From NCBI RefSeq assembly GCF_017877355.1, contig NZ_JAGIPR010000002.1, positions 372,001-436,000 on the forward strand: DNA of 64,000 nucleotides. The letters run 5' to 3'. Source of the DNA: Chryseobacterium jejuense. GTDB lineage: Bacteria; Bacteroidota; Bacteroidia; Flavobacteriales; Weeksellaceae. The notes beneath the pieces were generated by a model. It did not search any database and was not told the origin of the DNA. It saw only the letters and a program-made list of their open reading frames with translations. Below are positions 52,974 to 61,388 of this stretch, piece by piece. The translations under genes were made by a program, and so were the position numbers. Position 1 is the first letter of the stretch. Each line of letters begins with the position of its first letter.

Positions 52974-53642
52974 ATGAAAATCAAATATACACTCATCATT
53001 CTTTTTCTCAATCTGATGATGATTTCCTGCCAGTCAAAATCCGGACAAACAGATTTGAATATTCTGCAGGAACCTAAAAATGTTTTTAGTAATAAAACAT
53101 ATCCGTTGAGGTATCATAATTATATAGATGAGGTTCATAGTAGGGTTGTATTACAGGGCGCTCAGATTCAGGAAAAATGGCAGCCTTTCAAAGATCATAA
53201 GGTTGATTATATGGCTGTCTATTGTAATAAAGAAAGAATCATTGGTTTTAAAGGATATTTAGAAGCTGATGCGAAAAATAATAGAGATAAGACCTATCAG
53301 GATCTTGTAAAACAGATCTCAGCAGATAAGAATTATCGGCAGATTGAATTAAAAAAGGATGATCCGAATGTTGTAATCAATGAATGGGAATCAAAAGAAT
53401 TGATACTTGGTTTAAAATATGAGAGAATAAATAAAAGTATTGCTTTGATAGCCGTACATAAAAGTGAGTTACCTTATTTTTATGATAAAGTCTTCTATGA
53501 TGAATTTTTAACTTTAACAAAATTCAGAAACACTGATTCCAAGATTCATTTGAAAGAATTAAAAGTATTGCCTTCAGCGAATGATAAAAGTTTTTACAAA
53601 GAAAAATTTAAGGATCTGAAAAAGGAATATGAGACTAAATGA
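52974..53642 (+). CDS. Lipoprotein alpha-3 (unknown)
   Basis: The 222-residue lipoprotein has the lipobox LNLMMISCQSK (Cys20). The mature part contains DHKVDYMAVYCNKERIIGFK and WESKELILGLKYERINKSIA, ending with a basic helix KEKFKDLKKEYETK. Similarity to the lipoproteins at 44197 and 50265 is faint. It is the last gene of the cassette; the next gene (MFS) is on the opposite strand. Confidence 0.7.
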   Translation: MKIKYTLIILFLNLMMISCQSKSGQTDLNILQEPKNVFSNKTYPLRYHNYIDEVHSRVVLQGAQIQEKWQPFKDHKVDYMAVYCNKERIIGFKGYLEADAKNNRDKTYQDLVKQISADKNYRQIELKKDDPNVVINEWESKELILGLKYERINKSIALIAVHKSELPYFYDKVFYDEFLTLTKFRNTDSKIHLKELKVLPSANDKSFYKEKFKDLKKEYETK

Positions 53643-53712
53643 ATCAGGAAACCAGTATAGAACAATGAAAAAATAGATAGCCCTTTGTTGTTTTTATCAA
53701 CATATTATTCAA

Positions 53713-53748
53713 GAGAAAAGACCGCTTATAACTTAAACGGCCTTTTCT
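53713..53748 (-). terminator. Hairpin overlapping the end of the MFS gene
   Basis: AGAAAAGACCG and CGGCCTTTTCT form a stem with one mismatch around the last MFS codons. On the minus strand it is followed by a T-rich stretch and could terminate the MFS transcript. Confidence 0.45.
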
Positions 53749-54881
53749 TTGGGGTAGAGGATCAATAAGGTAAGAACTCCAATTCCTGAAAAAATGAGAC
53801 ATGAAATTCCCAGATTCTGAATAAAACCTATACTTACCAAACCACTTCCTATCAGTACATAATAAATAAGCCCCAGCAAAGCTCCTGCGCTTCCGGTTTC
53901 GTTTTTATAATTGATTAACGCGGTGCTTAGAATATTTGGAATAGCTATACTGAAGGCCATCACAATAAAGAAGTAAGGAATCAGAAAATAAATTCCATAA
54001 CCTGTTAAGACCCATACCAAAACAGATGCTGTAAATGACCCGGTCACACTGGAGGTAACCAAAACCTTAGGAGTAATATTCTTCAACAACAAAAATCTGT
54101 TCAGTTTTGCCCCCACAAAAGTTCCTGCAGCCAATATAATACTGCTGTATCCAAAAATATAGGATGAATACTGCTGTTCTTTGAAAATAAAAGGAGCCAG
54201 TGAATAATAGGAAAACAACAAAACATTAAAGCTCATAACCAATAAACAGCATCTGATGATTTCACGGTCTCTGAGCATTCGCTTTAATAAACCAGATAGA
54301 ATCTTAAAATTGATTTCTTTTCTGGAATGGTGAGTTTCAGAAACATTTCTTCTGGAAAGAATATAAAATACCACTGCCACCAGATATAAAGTAATAAAAA
54401 CCCCTTGATGGCCGGCTGAAGAAGACAGTACTGAACCAGTGGTCATTCCTATGACCGGACTGATGGATAAACCAATCCCAATCCATGAAAATACTTTGCT
54501 GATATGGTCTTTGTCATAGGTGTCACGCAGAATCGTCTGAGTAACGATGGAGCCTACAGAAATTCCAAATGCGGAAATAACTCTGGCTGTAAGTAAAACC
54601 ATAAAGTTAGGAGCAAAAATGGCAGCAAAAGTCCCAATTCCATAAGTAATCAGCCCATATTCCAACGATTTTTTTCTTCCGATTCTGTCGCATTGTACAC
54701 CCCAAAATGCCACTCCCAGAGCAAACGCGATAAAATACAGACTTATTGTTAAGGTTGTAGATTCTTCATTCACTCCAAATGTTTGCTGAACCATTGGCAA
54801 AACGGGACTGTAAATAGTTTCTACAAATTGAGGAAGCATGACCAGAAGCGTCAATAGCCAAAGCGGATTTGTCTTTTTCAT
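53733..54881 (-). CDS. MFS transporter, Bcr/CflA-like drug exporter family
   Basis: The 382-residue protein has about twelve hydrophobic helices, including LLTLLVMLPQFVETIYSPVL and the A-type motif WGVQCDRIGRKKSLEYG after helix 2. SAFGISVGSIVTQTILRD, the helix-5 signature of DHA1 exporters, also appears. These features match Bcr/CflA-type transporters, which export drugs or metabolites; the substrate is unknown. The ATG at 54879-54881 gives MKKTNPLWLL; a start four codons earlier is possible. The gene is divergent from an AraC-type regulator, which probably controls it. Confidence 0.9.
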   Translation of the reverse strand: MKKTNPLWLLTLLVMLPQFVETIYSPVLPMVQQTFGVNEESTTLTISLYFIAFALGVAFWGVQCDRIGRKKSLEYGLITYGIGTFAAIFAPNFMVLLTARVISAFGISVGSIVTQTILRDTYDKDHISKVFSWIGIGLSISPVIGMTTGSVLSSSAGHQGVFITLYLVAVVFYILSRRNVSETHHSRKEINFKILSGLLKRMLRDREIIRCCLLVMSFNVLLFSYYSLAPFIFKEQQYSSYIFGYSSIILAAGTFVGAKLNRFLLLKNITPKVLVTSSVTGSFTASVLVWVLTGYGIYFLIPYFFIVMAFSIAIPNILSTALINYKNETGSAGALLGLIYYVLIGSGLVSIGFIQNLGISCLIFSGIGVLTLLILYPKEKAV

Positions 54882-54956
54882 TTTTTTCTGCAAAGTTTTG
54901 AAAAATTCAGTGTATATTTATAATGATATAAAAACAAAAAGTATCAAAAATAGGAC

Positions 54957-55739
54957 ATGGCGGTATTACAACAGAATGAAGAATTTGATGCTGATGCACT
55001 GAAAGGAAAAGTCATTGGAATTGCTTCCGATATGGTCATGCATGATTCCGGATTTCATAACCACAAAACAAAGGCGCAGCTGTTGTATGCACCTTCCGGC
55101 TGTATGACGGTAACTACTTCCGATCGGCAGTTTGTATTGCCGCCATTCAGAATGTTGTGGATTCCTGCTAATGAAAGTCACCGGGTAAATTTCCGAAATA
55201 TTGTAGCCTACAGATCTGTTTATTTCGACAGTGAATATGCTGAGAAATATATGAGTTCCAGTCTTAGAGTTTTGCACGTAAACCCTTTGTTAAAAGAAAT
55301 TATTGAAAGAATCTGCTTCTGGGAATGGACAGCTCTGAATACTACTCAGAAGAACCTTTTAAATGTATTCTGGGACGAAATAGGAAAGGCTCCTGAAGAA
55401 AGGCTGGAGCTTAAAATGCCTATTGATAGACGTTTTAAGAGAGTAGTAGAAGAGTGGACAACAAGAACCTCTATGCCTCCTATGCTGAAAAATCTGGCGG
55501 AAGAAACCGGAGCGGTGGAAAAGACAATCACCCGTATTTTTAAAAAAGAAACCGGACTTTCTTATCAGGAATGGAGACAACAATGGCGCCTTCAACGATC
55601 GATAGAGCTTTTAGTGGACGGAAACTCAATAGGGGAGGTGTCTCATCTCTTAGATTTCTCCTCAGACAGTGCCTTTATTGAATTTTTTAAAAAACACACC
55701 GGTTCCACACCATTGCAATATCTCATGAAGAACGGGTAA
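54957..55739 (+). CDS. AraC family transcriptional regulator, divergent from the MFS gene
   Basis: The 260-residue protein has an N-terminal cupin sensor domain (HNHKTKAQLLYAPSGCMTVT, LPPFRMLWIPANESHRVNF). The C-terminal AraC DNA-binding domain lies at about 165-258 (MLKNLAEETGAVEKTITRIF, EWRQQWRLQRSIELLVDGNS, FSSDSAFIEFFKKHTGSTPL). The 75-base divergent spacer with the MFS exporter gene contains the likely operators. This layout matches NimR-like regulators, which often control an adjacent MFS exporter. Confidence 0.92.
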   Translation: MAVLQQNEEFDADALKGKVIGIASDMVMHDSGFHNHKTKAQLLYAPSGCMTVTTSDRQFVLPPFRMLWIPANESHRVNFRNIVAYRSVYFDSEYAEKYMSSSLRVLHVNPLLKEIIERICFWEWTALNTTQKNLLNVFWDEIGKAPEERLELKMPIDRRFKRVVEEWTTRTSMPPMLKNLAEETGAVEKTITRIFKKETGLSYQEWRQQWRLQRSIELLVDGNSIGEVSHLLDFSSDSAFIEFFKKHTGSTPLQYLMKNG

Positions 55740-55848
55740 GCTGATATTTAAACTTAAATCATTGTTTATCAGTATATTTCTTGTCCTATGCATAGCCCTT
55801 TTAAAAATACTTTCTATAAAATTATATAAGCAAACTAAAATAGATACC

Positions 55849-56295
55849 ATGAACGATTACACCAACACAATAGAAGTAAAAACCACTGCAGACAAAGCGT
55901 ACAATGCCTTATCTCATCAGGTTTCCCTCTGGTGGTCAGAAATATTTGAAGGATCTTCAGCACAAGCGGGAGATAGGTTCTCAATAAGATTCGGAGCTGA
56001 TATTTACAAAACAATGCGGGTGGAAGAAGCAAATCCTGATACGAAAATGATCTGGTATGTAGAAGACTCATTAATTGCCCTTCCTGAGTTAAAGAATCAG
56101 ACAGAATGGATTGGAACAACCATCATTTGGGAAATAGAGCAAAATAGAGAACATACACAAATAAAAGTTACCCATCTCGGACTGAATCCAGATATTGAAT
56201 GTTATGATGTCTGCTCCAATGGTTGGGTACAATTCCTTGGCAGCTTGAAACTCTTCCTGGAAACCGGAAAAGGAACACCATACAAAAAAGGATAG
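55849..56295 (+). CDS. SRPBCC / AHSA1-like START-fold protein
   Basis: The 148-residue protein begins at ATG 55849 (MNDYTNTIEVKTTADKAYNA). Landmarks of the SRPBCC fold are SHQVSLWWSEIFEGS, DRFSIRFGADIYKTMRVEEA, MIWYVEDSLI, GTTIIWEIEQNREHTQIKVT and HLGLNPDIECYDVCSNGWVQ followed by FLGSLKLFLETGKGTPY. Longer in-frame starts upstream give a hydrophobic leader out of keeping with the family and are rejected. Ligand unknown. It follows the AraC gene by about 110 bases. Confidence 0.86.
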   Translation: MNDYTNTIEVKTTADKAYNALSHQVSLWWSEIFEGSSAQAGDRFSIRFGADIYKTMRVEEANPDTKMIWYVEDSLIALPELKNQTEWIGTTIIWEIEQNREHTQIKVTHLGLNPDIECYDVCSNGWVQFLGSLKLFLETGKGTPYKKG

Positions 56296-56390
56296 GATGA
56301 TATTAGGATCTTTTCGCAAAGGCTATCAGAGATCTTTAAGAATACTAAATATTACTTATTGCTGATTGCTGATTATTCATTAATTATTAA

Positions 56391-57407
56391 CCACAGATAA
56401 TACAGATTCTCACAGATATTAATGGTAAATGTAAACTGAATTTTGACTGACCTAGGAATTAGGAGCGTTAAGAAAATTTCAATGTGATCCGTTAAGAAAT
56501 TTCCATTGTCTGAGCATGGCTAGTATTTTTAATCGAAGCAGAACCGAATGATCCATGCGAGTTTGGAAATTTTAGGAGTACATTTCAATTTTTAGCGGAT
56601 AATTCCAGTCTTGAACTTTTGTATACTTTTGTTTCAAGACAAAAGTATAGCGGGAGAAACAAAAGTTTATCTCTAACGTAGCAAAACAAATCAAATATTG
56701 AATTTGAATATCAATATTATTCTCATCATTCATTTAACTACAGATAGCACAGATTTTCACAGATATTAATGGTAAATGTAAACTGAATTTTGACTGACCT
56801 AGGAATTAGGAGCGTTAAGAAAATTTCAATGTAATCCGTTAAGAAATTTCCACTGTCTGAGCATGGGATATCTTTTGAATCGAAGCAGAACCGAATGATC
56901 CATGCGAGTTTGGAAATTTTAGGAGTACATTTCAATTTTTAGCGGATAATTCCAGTCTTGAATTTTTGCATACTTTTGTTTCAAGACAAAAGTATGGAGA
57001 GCGAAAAAGGAAAGTATGATTTAGATCCTTTCAGGATAACAAAACTGGCGGGAGAAACAAAAGTTATGAAATAAACATCTATCTCTCACGTAGCAAAACA
57101 AATCAAATATTGAATTTGAATATCAATATTATTCTCATCATTCATTTAACTACAGATAGCACAGATTTTCACAGATATTAATGGTAAATGTAAACTGAAT
57201 TTTGACTGACCTAGGAATTAGGAGCGTTAAGAAAATTTCAATGTAATCCGTTAAGAAATTTCCATTGTCTGAGCATGGCTAGTATTTTTAATCGAAGCAG
57301 AACCGAATGATCCATGCGAGTTTGGAAATTTTAGGAGTACATTTCAATTTTTAGCGGATAATTCCAGTCTTGAACTTTTGCATACTTTTGTTTCAAGACA
57401 AAAGTAT
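56391..57407. repeat. Tandem triplicate of an approximately 258-base non-coding repeat
   Basis: Three copies start at 56391, 56738 and 57150. Each begins with a phrase like CTACAGATAGCACAGATTTT, continues through GACTGACCTAGGAATTAGG and CCGTTAAGAAATTTCC, and ends ATACTTTTGTTTCAAGACAA followed by AAGTAT, which is itself a hairpin with 9-base arms. The copies differ by scattered point changes (GTGATCC/GTAATCC, CATTGTC/CACTGTC). Linkers differ: about 88 bases after copy 1, about 155 after copy 2, with an extra ~60 bases (GAGCGAAAAAGGAAAGTATG). No open frame is shared. The element may be a mobile repeat that duplicated in place. Confidence 0.85.
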
Positions 57408-57428
57408 AAGTAAGAAAATTACTCATAA

Positions 57429-57466
57429 AAAAAGGAAGCTGTTTACATGTAAACAGCTTCCTTTTG
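57429..57466 (-). terminator. Strong terminator of rplS
   Basis: AAAAGGAAGCTGTTTACAT and ATGTAAACAGCTTCCTTTT form a perfect 19-base inverted repeat with no loop, flanked by an A run on the plus strand (T run on the minus strand). Confidence 0.9.
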
Positions 57467-57484
57467 CATTTATTGTTGTCTGAA

Positions 57485-57841
57485 TTATTTCTTCTTGTAA
57501 GCAGCGTCTTTAATTCTCGCTTTTTTACCTCTAAGATCTCTGAAGTAATAGATTCTAGCTCTTCTAACTCTACCTCTTCTGTCAACCTCAATTTTCTGAA
57601 GTGCAGGCATGTTGATAGGGAATACTCTTTCTACACCTACATCACCAGACATTTTTCTGATTGTGAAAGTTTTTGTAGAACCAGTACCTCTTAATTGGAT
57701 AACTGTTCCTTTGAAGAACTGAGTTCTAGTCTTTTGTCCTTCTTTAATTTCGTAATACACAGTAATTGTATCACCTGCTTTGAATTCAGGGAATTCTTTT
57801 TTCGCAATGTACTTGTCTTGTACGTACTTTAATAAATCCAT
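57485..57841 (-). CDS. rplS: 50S ribosomal protein L19
   Basis: The 118-residue protein has the conserved L19 core: MDLLKYVQDKYIAKKEFPEF, KAGDTITVYYEIKEGQKTR, FFKGTVIQLRGTGSTKTFTI and RKMSGDVGVERVFPINMPAL, then VDRRGRVRRARIYYFRDLRG. L19 sits at the 30S-50S interface. The gene has its own promoter and terminator and is monocistronic here, as opposed to the rpsP-rimM-trmD-rplS operon of many other bacteria. Confidence 0.97.
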   Translation of the reverse strand: MDLLKYVQDKYIAKKEFPEFKAGDTITVYYEIKEGQKTRTQFFKGTVIQLRGTGSTKTFTIRKMSGDVGVERVFPINMPALQKIEVDRRGRVRRARIYYFRDLRGKKARIKDAAYKKK

Positions 57842-57910
57842 TATTAATAAAATAAAATGTTAAAGCTAAGCAACTTACACGCTTATCGTCAGAGGTTGAA
57901 TAACAGGCTG

Positions 57911-57943
57911 CAAATATACAAAATAGTTTTTGAATATACCAAA
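57911..57943 (-). promoter_or_regulatory. Promoter of rplS
   Basis: On the minus strand TTTG (57940-57943) and TATATTTG (57911-57918) are separated by 21 bases. Transcription would start about 60 bases before the start codon. Confidence 0.7.
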
Positions 57944-58042
57944 TATTTAATGTGCTAAAAACAATAATTTTTTCATTCCCATTTCATTAAAAAATTAACA
58001 GATTCTTTAAGATTCCATCAGACAGAGTTTATATGGGACATC

Positions 58043-58050
58043 TACTTTTG
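58043..58050 (+). promoter_or_regulatory. Candidate -7 element of the metallophosphoesterase gene
   Basis: TACTTTTG fits TAnnTTTG. It is 86 bases before the ATG, which would give a long leader. No clear -33 box. Confidence 0.4.
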
Positions 58051-58136
58051 CCCGAAATGAAAATCAGAGTGCTGATTTTTTTAAATTATTGATTTACACA
58101 TTAAAACTCTATATGTCATTTTAAAATTAAGCTATT

Positions 58137-60884
58137 ATGAAACATTATTTCTTCTTTTTTTGTTTCGCGGCTCAGATGGCGTTCGGACAGGTTTTGTTCC
58201 CCTATCTTCAAAACCCGACTCCGAATTCCATGATCGTCAATTGGAAGACCGCTTCCGATAACGAGACAACCGTGATCTATGGGGATTCCCCAACCAATCT
58301 GAATGTAACGGTAACCGGTACTACCAATATCTTTTCAGATACAGGCTACAACAATAATTACTATTATCACACGGCGAAGATTGCCAACCTGCAGCCGAAT
58401 ACCAAGTACTATTATAAGATTAAAACCGGAACTAATGAATCTACGGTTTACAATTTCAGAACACTTCCTTTACCTGGGCAGCCTGTAACAGCCAATGGAA
58501 AGATCCGCTTCCTGATTATGGGAGATAATCAAATCAAGGCTGAACCGAGATATGACAGTCTTACCCTGAATGCTTTTAAAAAATTAAAAGAGAAATTCGG
58601 AGCCAATACAGATCCATCCGATAATATTGCTCTTACTTTTATGGTAGGAGATCAGGTGGATGTAGGAACACTGGATCATTATGAGAATGTTCACTTTAAA
58701 AAGAATATCAAATTATCACCTTATTTACCAATCCAGACAACTGTAGGAAACCATGAGACATATGGAACTCTCGGAATGAATTCTTATTATGCACATTTCT
58801 ATATTGATGAGATCAGATATAAAGGCATTACTTCAGGAAACGAGAATTATTATGCTCAGCAGGCGGGGAATGTATTGTTTATCAGCTTAAGTTCTGAACA
58901 CACTGGATCTGCCCAGCATACTTGGTTGCAACAGGTTTTAAATGAAGCAAATAACGATCCTACAGTAGACTGGATCATCTCATTAAGCCACAGACCTTAT
59001 CAGGCAGAGCAGTATGTAGGAGATATTTCTACGTGGGTAAGAAACAATGCCGTTCCACTTTTGGTAACTTCTGATAAATATTTAATGCATGTTGGAGCAC
59101 ACCACCATTTGTATCACAGAGGGCAATTGAAAAATACACCTAATTATCAGATTATTTCAGGAGGAACGGCTTGGGATCAGTATTGGGGAATGTCTAATGA
59201 ACAGGATTTTGATGATGTTCAGAAAACATTAACGGATTGGACTTATCAGATCGTGGAAGTAGATATTCCAACCGGAAAAGTAGATATAGAATGTTATTCT
59301 ATTGGTGGAAAATATACCAAGAAAAATAATGAACTGGTGGATTCATTCCATAGGTATAAAAATCAGTCAAAACCGGCAAAACCATCGGTTATAAATACAT
59401 TCTCAGGTCCAGTTACTTTGCCTTTAACATTGAATGGAAGCGCTTTCTCATCATCTAACGGAGAGCTTCTAAACACCACTCAGTTCTTAATTAGTAAAGC
59501 AGCAGATTTTTCTGTGATTGAAAAGGAATTCTACCGTGATTTTGAAAACTGGTTCGGAAAAGACGGAAACGGAAATCCTGATAAAACCAAGAACTTAAAT
59601 GAAGGGGTAGATATTACAAAAGCAACTTTAGCATCGAACTCAATTCCGAACGGAACTTATTATGTAAAAACCCGTTACAGAGACAGAAATCTTGAGTGGA
59701 GCGACTGGAGTGATGTTAAACAGTTTGAAATTACAGGAAGTGTGGTTTCGAATCCTACATTTACTTTAGATAAAACGGAATATGCTCAAAATGAACCTAT
59801 TGTTGCTACTTTCACTGGCGGTCCTGGAAATCAGCAGGATTGGGTAGGAATCTATAAAAAAGGACAGACACCGGGAGGAGCTGCAACTGCACAGACCTAT
59901 CTTTATACTAGCGGACAAACAGCAGGAACAGCTACTTTCAATAATGGTTTGCCTAATAAAGGTCAATATTTTGCAGGCTTTTTTGCCAACAACGGATATA
60001 CGGATATTGCTTCAAGAAAAAGTTTCTATGTAGGTCCAAAGGTCCAATTGCAGGCTACAGCAGACACTTATCCGGTAGGCGGAACAGTAACCATCAATTT
60101 TACGAATGCTCCAAGTTTACAGAAAGACTGGATCGGAATTTATAAAATGGGACAGACTCCGGGCACTACAAATTCCATAAAATGGAGCTACGTAACCACT
60201 GCATCCGGAACACTTAATTTCACAGGACTTCCAAAAGGTTATTATTATGCTCAGTACTTACTGGAAGACGGATATAACGGAATTGGAGAAAAGGTATTCT
60301 TTAAAGTAGGAGATATCGTTACTGAATTATGGATCAACAAGCCTGTATTTTCATTAGGTGAAAATATTACCGCTTCATGGACGGATTCTCCGGGAATCAT
60401 TAAAGACTGGTTGGGAATCTATCCTCAGAATATTCAGACACCGGATGATAACTTTGTTTCTTATACTTATTTTGATGGGGTAACACAGGGCACCAAAACG
60501 ATTACAGGAAATGTAAACGGTGTGCCAACCGCACCAGGAAATTATTATATGGTGATGTTTACCAACGATTCTTATACTGAAGTTTCAAATAGAGTACAAT
60601 TTCAGGTAAGCTCGGGATCTTTGGGAGTAGAGGAGGCAAAAAGTACAGAGAAAAATGTAATTCTGTATCCAAACCCTACAAAACCAGGTGAACCCACCTT
60701 CATTAAAAGTGATTATCCAATCGAGAAAATTGAGTTGGTATCAGCAGCAGGAGAATTACTATATGAATCAAAGAATATTCATAACCAGCGCTTCTCTTTA
60801 GTGAATGAAAGTCTACCGAAAGGAGTATATTTTGTAAAAGTTCACGCAAGAAAACTATTTACTTTAAAACTGATTATCCAGTAA
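58137..60884 (+). CDS. Secreted purple-acid-phosphatase-like metallophosphoesterase with T9SS type A tag
   Basis: The 915-residue protein has a signal peptide to about residue 18 (AAQMAFGQ). An N-terminal Fn3-like domain (FPYLQNPTPNSMIVNWKTA, ANLQPNTKYYYKIKTG) is characteristic of purple acid phosphatases. The metallophosphoesterase motifs follow: LIMGDNQ, MVGDQVDVG, VGNHETYG, SLSHRPY and VGAHHHLYHRG. Residues about 415-540 include a second Fn3-like region, then three repeats of a domain with QQDWVGIYKKGQTPGG, QKDWIGIYKMGQTPGT and IKDWLGIYPQ. The T9SS type A tag begins near 840 (VILYPNPTKPGE) and ends LFTLKLIIQ. Confidence 0.93.
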   Translation: MKHYFFFFCFAAQMAFGQVLFPYLQNPTPNSMIVNWKTASDNETTVIYGDSPTNLNVTVTGTTNIFSDTGYNNNYYYHTAKIANLQPNTKYYYKIKTGTNESTVYNFRTLPLPGQPVTANGKIRFLIMGDNQIKAEPRYDSLTLNAFKKLKEKFGANTDPSDNIALTFMVGDQVDVGTLDHYENVHFKKNIKLSPYLPIQTTVGNHETYGTLGMNSYYAHFYIDEIRYKGITSGNENYYAQQAGNVLFISLSSEHTGSAQHTWLQQVLNEANNDPTVDWIISLSHRPYQAEQYVGDISTWVRNNAVPLLVTSDKYLMHVGAHHHLYHRGQLKNTPNYQIISGGTAWDQYWGMSNEQDFDDVQKTLTDWTYQIVEVDIPTGKVDIECYSIGGKYTKKNNELVDSFHRYKNQSKPAKPSVINTFSGPVTLPLTLNGSAFSSSNGELLNTTQFLISKAADFSVIEKEFYRDFENWFGKDGNGNPDKTKNLNEGVDITKATLASNSIPNGTYYVKTRYRDRNLEWSDWSDVKQFEITGSVVSNPTFTLDKTEYAQNEPIVATFTGGPGNQQDWVGIYKKGQTPGGAATAQTYLYTSGQTAGTATFNNGLPNKGQYFAGFFANNGYTDIASRKSFYVGPKVQLQATADTYPVGGTVTINFTNAPSLQKDWIGIYKMGQTPGTTNSIKWSYVTTASGTLNFTGLPKGYYYAQYLLEDGYNGIGEKVFFKVGDIVTELWINKPVFSLGENITASWTDSPGIIKDWLGIYPQNIQTPDDNFVSYTYFDGVTQGTKTITGNVNGVPTAPGNYYMVMFTNDSYTEVSNRVQFQVSSGSLGVEEAKSTEKNVILYPNPTKPGEPTFIKSDYPIEKIELVSAAGELLYESKNIHNQRFSLVNESLPKGVYFVKVHARKLFTLKLIIQ

Positions 60885-60907
60885 TCAAATAGTTTCATAA
60901 TCAAATA

Positions 60908-60937
60908 AAACAGGCTGTCAGAAATGACAGCCTGTTT
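60908..60937 (+). terminator. Terminator after the metallophosphoesterase gene
   Basis: AAACAGGCTGTCA, GAAA loop, TGACAGCCTGTTT and further T residues. Confidence 0.9.
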
Positions 60938-60957
60938 GTTTATGCTCAGTTGATATT

Positions 60958-61312
60958 TTTTCCCACAGATTATACAGGTCCCCATAGATTTTCCATAAAC
61001 ATCTTCAAAATCCGCTCAATCCGCTCGAGATAAAATCATTATAAATAAAACGTTCGCTTCATCAAATCAATGCTAATTGATTCCTCTTAGTTCCCTTAAA
61101 ATATTTCAGTATCAATCATCAAACTTTGCGTTTTAAAAACATTAAGAAGAGTAAAGATTTTAAGGTAATTTAAGCTTCATCCAAGATGAATTTAAGATGC
61201 TGGTAAACAAATAGCTTTAGCTGTTTCTCTTAACTTTTCTTCACCTCTTAAAAAAACTTAATGGTTCAAATTCCCACAAATATCTGCGAAATTCGTGTAA
61301 TCTGCGGGAAAT
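60958..61312. repeat. Intergenic region bounded by inverted CACAGATTA-type sequences
   Basis: TCCCACAGATTATACAG at 60960 onward and, inverted, CGTGTAATCTGCGGGA near 61296-61311 form imperfect 16-base ends of a region of about 350 bases without credible genes. The opening phrase CACAGATTATACAG also resembles the first bases of each copy in the repeat at 56391. It may be a decayed mobile element. The stretch has no other support. Confidence 0.35.
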
Positions 61313-61338
61313 AAAAAACATAGGTTTTTAAACCTAAA

Positions 61339-61367
61339 AAAAGCAGTTCCGAAAATGAAACTGCTTT
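61339..61367 (-). terminator. Terminator of the MORN-like gene
   Basis: AAAGCAGTT and AACTGCTTT form a stem. On the minus strand it follows the stop codon and ends with a run of T. Confidence 0.7.
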
Positions 61368-61388
61368 ATATATCTTTAAATGATTTTA

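Noticed and set aside
39940..53642. Complete type VI secretion system
   Set aside because: No sheath, tube, baseplate or ATPase gene is present, only a PAAR-like tip and associated genes.
55762..55848. Hydrophobic N-terminal extension of the SRPBCC protein
   Set aside because: The extension has no counterpart in the family and follows a spacer; the ATG at 55849 gives the usual N-terminus.
56391..57407. CRISPR array
   Set aside because: Repeat units of about 258 bases with unequal linkers do not match CRISPR geometry, and no cas gene is nearby.
25494..58160. Near-identical starts (MKHYFF) of the protease and metallophosphoesterase genes
   Set aside because: The similarity is limited to the signal peptide, which has few constraints, and the rest of the proteins differ.
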